NCBI RefSeq assembly: GCF_044762745.1
Contig: NZ_JBIWEX010000016.1
Location: 1-64,000 of the forward strand
Direction: 5' to 3'
DNA: 64,000 bases
Source of the DNA: Psychrobacillus sp044762745
Lineage (GTDB): Bacteria > Bacillota > Bacilli > Bacillales_A > Planococcaceae
How positions within the stretch are numbered: the stretch's first letter is position 1; every line of letters starts with the position of its first letter. Position numbers and translations under genes: made by a program. Of this stretch, positions 7,477 to 16,131 are shown piece by piece. The notes below the pieces were generated by a model. That model saw nothing but the letters and a program-made list of their open reading frames with translations. It ran no database searches and was not told the DNA's origin.

Positions 7477-9645
7477 ATGACAATAATAGGAATGCTACAC
7501 CATCGTAAAGATCCAAAAACCGTCATAAAGTCTTATGCATATGCAGCAGTTGCTAAGGCAGAGGGGGTCAATTTTTTTTACTTTTCACCCGGTGCAGTGA
7601 ACTTTGTGAATCGATCTATTCGAGGTCAAGTTTATGAAAATGGAAGCTGGCAAGAGAAAATCATGCCTTTTCCAGATGTTATTTATAACGCAGGGAGTCC
7701 TGAAAAATTAGCTAAGTCAAAAGGAATTATTGATAAATTGAAGAATGAAATTCCATTTACTACAAACTCCATAGGAAATAAATGGAATATAAATGAACGA
7801 CTAATGGAAGCAAAGGAATTTACGAATTACTTAATCCCTTCTGAAGTTGTAAAGAATGTAGAGAATTTTTACAAATTCATTTCTTCTTTTCATAAAGTTG
7901 TCCTTAAACCGATTGATGGGAGAAAAGGAAAAGGAATCTTTTTAATTTCCGAAGTAGGAAAGGGTTATGAAGTAAAGAAGGATTCAGAAAATTACTTTTA
8001 TACAAAGGAACAGTTGAACGTATTCATGGAGGATAAGCTATCGTCAGGAACTTTTATCGTTCAACCATATATACAATCCATCAATAAATCCGGTCAAGTG
8101 TATGATTTTAGGCTACATGTCCAAAAAAATGGGGAAGGAAAGTGGGTGATTACTACTATTTATCCACGAGTAGCTCCAAACGGATCTATCATCCCAAATA
8201 TTAATAATGGTGGCTTCACAAATTATTTAGATCCATTTTTACTACAGGAATTTAAGGAAGAAGCATTTGATATTAGACGGATGCTTGAGCACTTTTCTTT
8301 GGCATTAGCTAATCATTTGGATCATATACAAATGGTGAAATATGGAGAAGTAATTGATGAAATCGGGATTGACGTTGGGCTGGACGAAAATTCGAAAATT
8401 TGGATTTACGAAGTAAACTGGCGTCCGGGCTGCCCGCCTGCTTTTTATTTGGAATTAGATGTAGTAATCCATTCCATTCAATATGCAAAGTTTATAGCTG
8501 AAAACCAAAAGAAAATTAAAACTGAAATTAAGAAAATAAAGAAGAAAAAGATTGAAGAAAAAGGGGAAATACCAATTATCGCGATAACGGGAAGTGCTGG
8601 TAAAACAACGTCTAAGGCATTCCTCGCATCGATATTGTCCAAAAAGTGGAATGTTTTTGAGTCCAAAGATTATTGGAATACAACAGAGCATACAAAAAAA
8701 CATGCAGCAGAAATTAATGACGCTCACGAGGCGGTTGTATTAGAGTACGGTATGGCTTATCCAGGGGTCATTACGGAACATTGTAGCATTATTAAACCTA
8801 ACATTAGCATAGTGACCAATATCGGACTTGCACATGTCGGAAACTTTGATAGCGGTATTAAAGGAGTTGCTCATGCAAAATCGGAACTAATCCACGGGAT
8901 GGATCAAGAGGGTATCCTCGTCGTAAACAAAGATGATGAAAACTCTAAGTATTTGGAGACTAATCAATTCAAAGGGAAAATATTAACAGTCAGTACAAAG
9001 TCACCAGCTAACTATAGAGCATATCAAATTCAATATAAAGAGAACGGAATGAGTTTCAAAATGAGGCTACAACGACAAGAAATTGAACTATTTATACCTA
9101 TTTTAGGTGAGCATCATGTATATAATGCCTTAAATGCTATTGCTGTGGCTGATTATTTAGGGTTCACACCAATGGAAATTAAAGCCGGGTTGATTTTTAG
9201 AAAACCACCAAGAAGATTAACTATCTATAATTGTCGCGACAATATTACAGTAATCGATGACACTGTACACTCCCATCCACAAGGAGTACGTGCTGCACTT
9301 GATGTCCTAACCAACATAGGGAAACACCGAAAAATAGCGATTATTGGACAAATGAGAGAGTTAGGCCAGTTAAGAGAAGAAGAATATCGTAAAGTCGGCG
9401 ATTACGTCCATGAAATAGGTGTTGATATTTTAATCACCTATGGATATAGAACGGAAGAAATTGGTGCTCAAGCGAAAGTAAAAGGATTTTCCCCTACAAA
9501 TATATATCATTTTACAAACAAGGAAAAATTACATGAGTTATTGACAGAGATTGTAGAGAAAGACGACACAATCTTAATCAAAGGAGCAAGTAAGACAAAT
9601 ATGTTTGATACAGTCAAGTTTTTAGATGAAACATTTAAAGAATAA
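7477..9645 (+). CDS. Fusion of YheC/YheD ATP-grasp and MurF-like ligase
   Basis: A 722-residue two-enzyme fusion. Residues 1 to about 340 are a YheC/YheD-type ATP-grasp domain (opening TIIGMLHHRKDPKTV, nucleotide loop VLKPIDGRKGKGIFL near 145, catalytic YEVNWRPGCPP near 312). A Lys-rich linker (about 345-365) leads to a MurF-like Mur ligase (about 366-722): P-loop GSAGKTTSK near 371, LEYGMAYPGVI, IVTNIGLAHVG, AKSELIHGM and NALNAIAVA. Where MurF usually has DDSYNANP, this protein has DDTVHSHP. Both halves form amide bonds from a carboxylate and an amine at ATP cost. ATP-grasp followed by Mur ligase is also the order in cyanophycin synthetase, but the front half here is of the spore-coat YheC/D type. 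ATG start with AAAGGAG upstream. Product unknown. Confidence 0.88.
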   Translation: MTIIGMLHHRKDPKTVIKSYAYAAVAKAEGVNFFYFSPGAVNFVNRSIRGQVYENGSWQEKIMPFPDVIYNAGSPEKLAKSKGIIDKLKNEIPFTTNSIGNKWNINERLMEAKEFTNYLIPSEVVKNVENFYKFISSFHKVVLKPIDGRKGKGIFLISEVGKGYEVKKDSENYFYTKEQLNVFMEDKLSSGTFIVQPYIQSINKSGQVYDFRLHVQKNGEGKWVITTIYPRVAPNGSIIPNINNGGFTNYLDPFLLQEFKEEAFDIRRMLEHFSLALANHLDHIQMVKYGEVIDEIGIDVGLDENSKIWIYEVNWRPGCPPAFYLELDVVIHSIQYAKFIAENQKKIKTEIKKIKKKKIEEKGEIPIIAITGSAGKTTSKAFLASILSKKWNVFESKDYWNTTEHTKKHAAEINDAHEAVVLEYGMAYPGVITEHCSIIKPNISIVTNIGLAHVGNFDSGIKGVAHAKSELIHGMDQEGILVVNKDDENSKYLETNQFKGKILTVSTKSPANYRAYQIQYKENGMSFKMRLQRQEIELFIPILGEHHVYNALNAIAVADYLGFTPMEIKAGLIFRKPPRRLTIYNCRDNITVIDDTVHSHPQGVRAALDVLTNIGKHRKIAIIGQMRELGQLREEEYRKVGDYVHEIGVDILITYGYRTEEIGAQAKVKGFSPTNIYHFTNKEKLHELLTEIVEKDDTILIKGASKTNMFDTVKFLDETFKE

Positions 9646-9657
9646 TTCTACAAAATG

Positions 9658-9702
9658 CCTGAATAGCGCCCTCTTACTAAAGGGACGTTATTCAGGTTTT
9701 AT
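9658..9702 (+). terminator. Rho-independent terminator after the fusion ligase
   Basis: CCTGAATA..CG and CGTTATTCAGG pair in a long stem followed by TTTTAT, 13 bp past the stop codon. Confidence 0.75.
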
Positions 9703-9797
9703 AATTGCTTTAGGAAATAATAAAATCTATGGTGTGTGGATAACTTTCTTCAAGTAAAATAAAGTATGTCATTTTTTATATTGTACGTATTATAGGG

Positions 9798-10093
9798 ATA
9801 CTGCGTCGTAAAGAATTTACCGCTAGGATTTCCGCTTCAGGGCGGACGCTTTCCGAGGGGTGAGCGATGAGCCTTCACCGCCGCTTGCGCGTACGTTGTG
9901 AAGTCTCATCTGTCTCACTTGATCCCTCCGGAGTCGCCGCCCTTCCGCTCCAATCCACTATTTCTTGAAGATAAAATCCAATAAATGGTTGAACGAGACA
10001 AATCCACTGCGAACGCGACAAACTAGCCTTGAACACGACAAAGACTACCCCGAGTGCGACAAACCAGAAGATCCTATCTTTAAGACACATTAT
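9798..10093. repeat. Dispersed inverted-repeat element, copy B
   Basis: The left end ATACTGCGTCGTAAAG... followed by the CCGCTAGGATTTCCGCT core, and the right end TTTAAGACACATTAT, match the terminal repeats of copy F (56825-57193). The interior holds GGTGAGCGATGAGCCTTCACC and, at about 9988-10070, four 20-21-bp words of the form GAACGCGACAAA. Apart from this element and the two flanking terminators, I see no gene in 9646-10208; short frames in it are spurious. Confidence 0.8.
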
Positions 10094-10172
10094 CTCTATT
10101 ATGTGCGTCATTCCATTCATTGTTCCTCTGTCAGGGCAGGCATAGGAGCTTTCGCTTTTGTCCTTATGAAAA

Positions 10173-10203
10173 TATAAAAAAAAGAGCACCTATAAGGTGT
10201 TCT
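10173..10203 (-). terminator. Rho-independent terminator of minus-strand ATP-grasp gene
   Basis: AGAGCACC/GGTGTTCT hairpin. On the minus strand it is followed by a run of eight T, just past the stop of the 10209-11429 gene. Confidence 0.82.
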
Positions 10204-10208
10204 TAGTG

Positions 10209-11429
10209 TCACTCCTCTTCTAGATGGAATGTAATCTCTTTTGCTGCAGTATCTGCGAGGTTTTTGGCTTCTTCTAAACTACTACCAACTGCAATTACAT
10301 AAGCATATCTATGACCCATGGATAATGGTGGCATTAAAAGAGTTCCTTTTTTAGGTTTCACGTAAACCTCTACGACTCCAAGCGATTTTTTAGCCCTTGC
10401 TTTCCCGGTTACTTTTTCTAATATTCCTTTCTTTGTGGAAATAACGTATTTGGTAAAAACGTATTTCTTATATTTCGGTAATAGTGCAGGACTTTTTCCT
10501 AAATATAAATTAAGCGTCTCTTCTACTAAATTAATTCCGAATGCTGCTTGAATCATTTTGTTCATAGCACCTCCAGAAATTCTTGGGTTAATCTCGATGA
10601 GTTTCCAACCATTCTTAGCTAAACGCATTTCCAGATGTAAAGCTCCATTTTCAATCTTGAGTTCTTCAATAATGGACTGAAGAATCTTTTCAATCCCTGT
10701 TCTAATATCTAAAGGAACATTTGCAAGCACACCATAACCTGTAATGATAAATCTCTTATTCTTTGTGATTTCTTGTTCAATGATTCCTACAATACTTGCT
10801 TTATGTTTGTGAACGAGTACCTCTACTAAATATTGATCACCATCTATATATTCTTCAATCATAATTGTGTTATCCGGGTTCTTATTCACAAGACTATCAA
10901 TATGTCGTATTAATTGTTCTTTTCCTTCTGCTAAAAGTACGTCTTTAGATCCTGTAGATTTTGGCGATTTTATAATAATAGGAAAATCAAACTGTTCACA
11001 TATTGTTTGTATAGGAATCGTCTTGCCTGGGTTTATCAAGAAAAACTTAGGGGTATAAGGTTGATCTTTTAAAGTAGACCTTGTTTCCTCTTTATTTTCC
11101 ATTATTCCAATGGCTTTAGATAGAACATAATTGTGACAGAATTCATCACAGAGAATGGATGCGGTATGAACAAAAGGATCAACAAAACTAACGATGGTTT
11201 GAATTTCGACACCAATTGTTTGTAACTTGAGGATTTCTTCTCTCATATCATCTAGGCTGTTTGTGTTTACAGAAACCATTTTATGGACATCTGTATACTC
11301 CTGTCTTTGTTGAATTTGCTTCTCGTTATTTGTGAAAAGAATGGTAAAGTATCCTAAATCACCCGATGCTTTAATCGCTTCCCTGCTTGATCCGGATTTG
11401 TTTGTACTAATAAAAATAATTGCTTTCAC
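10209..11429 (-). CDS. ATP-grasp amide ligase, CarB/BacD-like (paralog 2)
   Basis: A 406-residue paralog of the 5583-6806 protein, similar along its whole length but on the opposite strand. It opens MKAIIFISTNKSGSSREA, has the FPIIIKSPKSTGSKDVLL loop, the MIEEYIDGDQYLVEV hinge, the LIEINPRISGGAMNKMI catalytic motif and the C-terminal SMGHRYAYVIAVG block. The active-site residues visible in paralog 1 are all kept, so both are probably active. The start is GTG with AAGGAG upstream. It is divergent from the first stand-alone MurF-like gene, with which it shares a 163-bp intergenic region. Substrates unknown; two near-relatives at one locus suggests two different amino acid substrates or sequential steps. 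Confidence 0.85.
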   Translation of the reverse strand: MKAIIFISTNKSGSSREAIKASGDLGYFTILFTNNEKQIQQRQEYTDVHKMVSVNTNSLDDMREEILKLQTIGVEIQTIVSFVDPFVHTASILCDEFCHNYVLSKAIGIMENKEETRSTLKDQPYTPKFFLINPGKTIPIQTICEQFDFPIIIKSPKSTGSKDVLLAEGKEQLIRHIDSLVNKNPDNTIMIEEYIDGDQYLVEVLVHKHKASIVGIIEQEITKNKRFIITGYGVLANVPLDIRTGIEKILQSIIEELKIENGALHLEMRLAKNGWKLIEINPRISGGAMNKMIQAAFGINLVEETLNLYLGKSPALLPKYKKYVFTKYVISTKKGILEKVTGKARAKKSLGVVEVYVKPKKGTLLMPPLSMGHRYAYVIAVGSSLEEAKNLADTAAKEITFHLEEE

Positions 11430-11483
11430 ACGGTTCGCTCCTTCCTATAAATTTTGATTAAAATGTTTCTTTCTATATTTATG

Positions 11484-11509
11484 ACATGTTTTAGTTTTGG
11501 CATAGTTAT
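11484..11509 (+). promoter_or_regulatory. Possible sigma-K-type promoter before MurF-like gene 1
   Basis: AC (11484-11485), a 15-nt spacer and CATAGTTAT (11501-11509) fit the loose AC-N15/16-CATAnnnT pattern of mother-cell sigma-K promoters. The pattern is short and can occur by chance. Confidence 0.3.
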
Positions 11510-11592
11510 GTATCACGCAATTATGTTCTATTTATCCAGTCAACTTCAGTTTAAAAACATATTATGTATTATGAAAGGAGTTGAATAACTTA

Positions 11593-12972
11593 ATGAAACC
11601 CCATACAGTCGGCAGTATAAGAACAATCATTTCTGGTGAGTTGGTGCAAGGTTCTGATGAAGTGTTAGTCCATTACGGAGCATACCGTTTAAAGCAAATA
11701 AAAAATCAAAATACTATCCTTTTTACTGATAAGAGAATTGTTGATTGGAGAAGTCTAAAGAAATTTTCCCCATTAGTACTTGCAACAGAGTGGGAATATA
11801 GTAAAGATGAAATTCCTGAGAATGTAACTCTCATCCAAGTAACTAATGCCGACGAAGCATATTGGAAATTTGTTCGCTACTACCGGAGCCTATTTCAAAT
11901 CCCTGTAGTAGCCATTACAGGAACTTCAGGGAAAACAACAACAAAAGAAATGATCAAACATATTCTTTCAGAAGATAGAATAGTTACAGCTACAAGTCTT
12001 ACTAGTAATTCTAGAACGGCAAATTTGCAGTATCTTTTGAGCATAGATGAGGAAACCGAAGCAGCTATTTTTGAAACGGCTGTTGGTTCACCAGGGGATG
12101 TATTAAAAGCAGGTGAATATTTCAAACCTACAATAGGAATCATTACAAACATCGGGGCACATCACCTCAATTATTGCAAAACACTAGAAGGCTATATTGA
12201 GGCAAAAGGAGAAATGGTGAAAATTGTTAATCCTGCAGGTGTACTAATTATTAATACAGAGGATAGCAATACAAGTAAGATTGATATGAAAAGCTTTCAA
12301 GGGAAAATAATAAAAGTTGGAACTCATAGGACTTGCCATTTTCGAGCACGAAATATTCGTTACTGTCAAGATGGCATGGAATTTAGTATTAAGCATAAGA
12401 GGAGAAATTATCAAATATTTGTACCAGGCTTAGGAGTTCATCAGGTCTATAATGCTCTTGCTGCTATAGCGGCTGTTTATGAAATGGGAGTGACTATCCC
12501 GGAGGCGGCTTTTCGCTTGAAAACATTTCGGAAGTTCAATAAGCAACTTCAAGTGGTGGATGGCATAAACGACTCTATGATTATAGATGATACATGGAGT
12601 ATTACAACAACTTCATTGGAAGCAGCATTAAAAGTATTAAATGAAATTGGGAAAGAGAAAAAAAAGGTGGCAATCATAGGTACAATTACTGATTTAGGTT
12701 CATGGGGCTATACTATTCATGAACAGGCAGGAGATTTAATTTACCAGAATGGAGTGGATGTACTCATTACGATAGGAGAGCATGCGAGCGTAATAGCAGA
12801 CCATGCGGTAAAAAGAGGTTTAACTTCACCGGTCTACACATTTAGGAATGAAGTCCTCGTTTTTTATCTATTAGAAAAAATTCTAGACTCCAATACAATT
12901 GTTCTGATCAAAGGAGATATGTACAGCCAACCTATAATTGAGTTAGCTGCAAAATTGCGGAAGAAGAAATAA
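11593..12972 (+). CDS. MurF-like Mur ligase (stand-alone, copy 1)
   Basis: A 459-residue Mur ligase-family enzyme, similar in length to MurF. An N-terminal domain of about 105 residues precedes the central ATPase (P-loop GTSGKTTTK near 112; FETAVGSPGDVL; IITNIGAHHLN; AKGEMV) and a C-terminal Rossmann-like domain (VAIIGTITDLG, LITIGEHA, VLIKGD). The MurF DDSYNANP motif is replaced by DDTWSITT, losing the Asn-Pro part, so the usual substrate is unlikely. ATG at 11593 is chosen over TTG at 11581, which abuts the AAAGGAG site; this also aligns the start with its paralog downstream. It lies 91 bp before that paralog on the same strand. Not the housekeeping murF by context. Substrate unknown. Confidence 0.82.
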   Translation: MKPHTVGSIRTIISGELVQGSDEVLVHYGAYRLKQIKNQNTILFTDKRIVDWRSLKKFSPLVLATEWEYSKDEIPENVTLIQVTNADEAYWKFVRYYRSLFQIPVVAITGTSGKTTTKEMIKHILSEDRIVTATSLTSNSRTANLQYLLSIDEETEAAIFETAVGSPGDVLKAGEYFKPTIGIITNIGAHHLNYCKTLEGYIEAKGEMVKIVNPAGVLIINTEDSNTSKIDMKSFQGKIIKVGTHRTCHFRARNIRYCQDGMEFSIKHKRRNYQIFVPGLGVHQVYNALAAIAAVYEMGVTIPEAAFRLKTFRKFNKQLQVVDGINDSMIIDDTWSITTTSLEAALKVLNEIGKEKKKVAIIGTITDLGSWGYTIHEQAGDLIYQNGVDVLITIGEHASVIADHAVKRGLTSPVYTFRNEVLVFYLLEKILDSNTIVLIKGDMYSQPIIELAAKLRKKK

Positions 12973-13063
12973 TTTTAAAAAGATGGACAAACACTATGCA
13001 CATTCCATAACCTAATCATCAAGAAATTCCATTCATACTATAAAGGGGGAAGGAGGAGTACTA

Positions 13064-14449
13064 TTGAAACCTTTACGCGTGAAAGAAATTCGAAATTTAC
13101 TGCAAGGGGAACTAATAAGTGGTTCCGAGCTTTGGAATGTAAGTAATGCTATTTATTATAATCGGCATGACCTAACAAAACGAAATTCGCTAATGTTTGT
13201 AAGCAGGAGCGATTCTATTAACTGGCATGAAATTAATAATAAGGGACCTTCTCTTGTGATTTCAGATAAGCCCTCCTCAGAATTGAAAAATGCTCTATCG
13301 GATACAACGGTCATAAGAGTAAAAAGTCTTGTACAATCATATTGGAAATTCATGGACTATTATAGAAATCTTTTTCAAATACCAGTAGTTGCAATAACCG
13401 GAACATGTGGTAAAACTACTACGAAAGAAATGATCAAACATATTTTAGGAAAAGACTGGAACGTCCAAGCATCCATTAGTAGTAAAAATGAACCGCGTCA
13501 ATCTTTACCGTATTTGATGGGCATTGCTGAAAATACAAATGCCGCTGTTTTTGAGCTTGGGTTAGGGAATACTGGTAATATAAAGCATCAGTGCAACATT
13601 TATCAGCCTACAATCGGCATTATTACAAATATCGGCGTTCATCATTTAGATGGCTGCGGAAACTTGGAAGGGTATATAAAAGCAAAGTCAGAAATAGTGG
13701 ATGGTATAAAGAAAAACGGCACGTTAATTTTGAATGCGGATGATTCCAATACTAAAAAAGTTCCTTTGCATTCATTTAAAGGAAAGATCATTTATGTTGG
13801 AGTAAGTGAGAAGTCTCACTTTAGAGCTTCCAATATTAGATTTGCAAAAAGTGGAATGAATTTTCAAATTCATTTTTTAAATAAAAAATATAATGCTTTT
13901 ATACCAGGCTATGGTGAACATCAAGTATATAACGCGCTTGCTGCAATCGCAGCTGTAAACGAAATGGGGATGGATTTGAATGAAGCTATTTCACGTTTAG
14001 CGACCTATAAAAATATGACAAGACACCTAGAGTTTTCAGACGGAATAGGTGGAAGTACTATTATCGACGATACTTGGACAAATAACCCTACATCTGTCGA
14101 ATCTGCATTAAAGGTACTGGATTCCATTGGGCAGGGGAAAAATGTCATCCTTGTACTGGGAGATATTAAGCGATTAGGGAATTTTGAAAAGAAATATCAT
14201 CGGGAAATTGGAAGTTTGGTTGCGAAAAGAAATATTCATACACTTATTACAATAGGGAGCAAAGCAAAAGAAATAGCAAATCAAGCAAAGGAAGACGGGA
14301 CAGAGGCAACTGTCCATATGTTTCAAGATGTAAATGGTGTCATCGATGTTTTAAAACCAATACTTGACGGAAATACTATTTTGTTGATAAAAGGTCCAAT
14401 GTCGAGCCGATCAATGATAGATTTTGCTAATAGTTTAAAACAAAAATAA
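13064..14449 (+). CDS. MurF-like Mur ligase (stand-alone, copy 2)
   Basis: A 461-residue paralog of the preceding gene. The P-loop is GTCGKTTTK (near 112), then FELGLGNTGNI, IITNIGVHHLD, AKSEIVDGI, YNALAAIAAVNEMG and LVLGDIKRLGNFEKKYH, the last closely resembling the GDMLELGE region of MurF. The MurF DDSYNANP motif is DDTWTNNP here, nearer to canonical than in copy 1. The start is TTG with GGAGGAG 6 nt upstream; no ATG is nearby. A CATACTATA box at 13034-13042 looks like a sporulation -10, but no convincing -35 was found. It ends at a two-way terminator shared with the NlpC/P60 gene. Substrate unknown. Confidence 0.82.
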   Translation: MKPLRVKEIRNLLQGELISGSELWNVSNAIYYNRHDLTKRNSLMFVSRSDSINWHEINNKGPSLVISDKPSSELKNALSDTTVIRVKSLVQSYWKFMDYYRNLFQIPVVAITGTCGKTTTKEMIKHILGKDWNVQASISSKNEPRQSLPYLMGIAENTNAAVFELGLGNTGNIKHQCNIYQPTIGIITNIGVHHLDGCGNLEGYIKAKSEIVDGIKKNGTLILNADDSNTKKVPLHSFKGKIIYVGVSEKSHFRASNIRFAKSGMNFQIHFLNKKYNAFIPGYGEHQVYNALAAIAAVNEMGMDLNEAISRLATYKNMTRHLEFSDGIGGSTIIDDTWTNNPTSVESALKVLDSIGQGKNVILVLGDIKRLGNFEKKYHREIGSLVAKRNIHTLITIGSKAKEIANQAKEDGTEATVHMFQDVNGVIDVLKPILDGNTILLIKGPMSSRSMIDFANSLKQK

Positions 14450-14457
14450 TAGATAGA

Positions 14458-14497
14458 AAAGAAGCATTCACGCCCACTGCGTTGAATGCTTCTTTTG
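14458..14497. terminator. Bidirectional terminator between MurF-like and NlpC/P60 genes
   Basis: AAAAGAAGCATTCA and TTGAATGCTTCTTTT form a long stem with A and T runs on both sides, between two convergent genes. Confidence 0.85.
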
Positions 14498-14509
14498 AAA
14501 AGTCTTATA

Positions 14510-15892
14510 TTAAAGAACACGACGAGCCGTCTTGTAGTTTTTATTGGCCCAAGTAGAATTTAAATTTTCTTTTACGACACTACCATTTGTTTTCAGACGA
14601 ATATATTGGTTGGCTCCAATATAAATTGCACTTTCAGTAATTTTAGAACCACCGTTAGTGAAGAAAATTAGATCACCTTTTTGCAAATTACTCTTTTGGA
14701 CTGCTTTCCCTATTTGGGCTTGTTGACTAGCTATTTTACTTTTTAGATCAATTCCCTGTTGATTATACACATAGTAAGTAAATCCAGCACTAGTAAATGT
14801 TAAAGATTTTTCATCATATCCGTATCCAAACTTGGCCTTTCCGATTAAGCTAGAGGCAAGATTGATAATCTTATCTGCTGGTAAAGCACTTGTTTGTGAC
14901 GCAGTACTTTTTTCTGGGACTTTTACTGAAGGTGTTGTTGTAGATGTTGATGCACCTTCTGAAAACACACGCTTTGCAGTAATATAATGCTCGTCATAGT
15001 AATCGACAAATAGAACTCTCGTTAATATGCCATTTGAATTTGGAATAATGATTCGATGATCCCCTGCGTATATTGCTACCATAGATGGTGTTTTGGATCC
15101 TTTAGTACCGTTAAAGAAAACTAAATCGCCTTTTTTTAGGTTAGCTTTGGAAACTGTTGTACCTTTATTCATTAAATCTTTTAAATTTGTCGTACCCAAT
15201 TTGATATTATTTGTTTTATACACATAGTCGATGAATCCTGTAGCAGTAAAACGTAATGATGATTCATTATTGACGCTACCCATTGTCGCTTTATCTATTA
15301 AACTATAGGCTTTTTCTACAATCTTATCGCCTGTAGTTGCTGGATTAGATGACATAAGTGTTGGTAGAACTCTTCGTGCTGTTATATAGCTATCTGTATA
15401 ATATGGCTTGCTATCTAAGTCTGTAATGACAATTTTTTGTGTTGGATCTGCCATTTGAATGATCTTATTGTCGCCAATGTACATCGCAACATGGTTAGGA
15501 ATATTTCCACCTCTACTATCAAAGAATAGTAAATCACCTTTTTGTAGTTGGTTTCTAGCTACCGCAGTTCCTTGTTGCATCATATAGTCTTCATTATAAG
15601 TTGCAAGATCTACGCCATTTTGCTCGAAAATGTACATAAGGAAGGATGCACATGAAAATTTATAAGGAAAAGTAGGCTTGTACTCTGTATTACTGTAAGT
15701 AGCTTTCCCGATTAAACTTTTCGCTGTTTTTATTAATTGATCAGCCTTTGCTTCTACTGCTTGTTGATTATTTTGCGTGTTAATTGTTGCAGCTGATGCT
15801 TGTATAGGATGAATAGTGTCAGGGGCAACACCTAGGGCGCTTAAACCGATGACAACCGATAGAGTAGTTGAGATAAAGCGTTTCTTCGTCAT
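14510..15892 (-). CDS. Secreted protein with three NlpC/P60-like domains, two degenerate
   Basis: A 460-residue exported protein: a Sec signal peptide (about 1-34, cleavage near ASA-A) and three similar NlpC/P60 units (about 46-178, 190-315, 340-460), each with a GDLxFF strand and a YIG/YAG strand. NlpC/P60 enzymes cut peptidoglycan stem peptides with a Cys-His pair. Only unit 1 keeps both: Cys81 (FSCASF) and His134 (PNHVAMYIG). Unit 2 has Ala and Met in these places (FTATGF, PSMVAIYAG) and unit 3 has Ser and Glu (FTSAGF, TESAIYIG). Units 2 and 3 are probably binding modules. ATG at 15892 follows GGAGG by 5 nt; the longer frame from 15904 starts inside the ribosome binding site. It converges on the Mur ligase genes, so joint function is only inferred. 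Confidence 0.87.
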   Translation of the reverse strand: MTKKRFISTTLSVVIGLSALGVAPDTIHPIQASAATINTQNNQQAVEAKADQLIKTAKSLIGKATYSNTEYKPTFPYKFSCASFLMYIFEQNGVDLATYNEDYMMQQGTAVARNQLQKGDLLFFDSRGGNIPNHVAMYIGDNKIIQMADPTQKIVITDLDSKPYYTDSYITARRVLPTLMSSNPATTGDKIVEKAYSLIDKATMGSVNNESSLRFTATGFIDYVYKTNNIKLGTTNLKDLMNKGTTVSKANLKKGDLVFFNGTKGSKTPSMVAIYAGDHRIIIPNSNGILTRVLFVDYYDEHYITAKRVFSEGASTSTTTPSVKVPEKSTASQTSALPADKIINLASSLIGKAKFGYGYDEKSLTFTSAGFTYYVYNQQGIDLKSKIASQQAQIGKAVQKSNLQKGDLIFFTNGGSKITESAIYIGANQYIRLKTNGSVVKENLNSTWANKNYKTARRVL

Positions 15893-16131
15893 AGATACCT
15901 CCAAAGTTTTTTTTGACTTGCTCCGATTTTAGCATGCAAAAGAGTGGATCCTTTGAGGGAATATATACCACAAATCTTTGGTAGATGGCTTAAACCCTTG
16001 CTATTACAAGGTTCTTTAAAGATGTTTACAGTTTCATTACAAATGTTTCAAAGAACTTAAGGAGAAGCATAAGTAATCGTGTATGTAGTGATAAACACAT
16101 CAATTTCTTTACATCAGAAAGGGTGGATAAC

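Noticed and set aside
7477..9645. Cyanophycin synthetase
   Set aside because: Same order of catalytic folds, but the N-terminal half is of the YheC/D type and is shorter than in cyanophycin synthetase; the name would overstate the evidence.
9988..10070. CRISPR-like periodic array (also at 33401-33500)
   Set aside because: Units are 20-21 bp with only short conserved words and no spacers of CRISPR length; no cas genes.
9875..10189. Frames of 70-104 codons across the repeat element at 9798-10093
   Set aside because: They lie within the dispersed repeat, follow its internal 21-bp period and have no ribosome binding site; similar frames occur in the other copies only by accident of the repeat.
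13064..14449. Housekeeping murF
   Set aside because: Three divergent copies at one locus with altered DDSYNANP motifs, no ddl neighbour and sporulation-type context.
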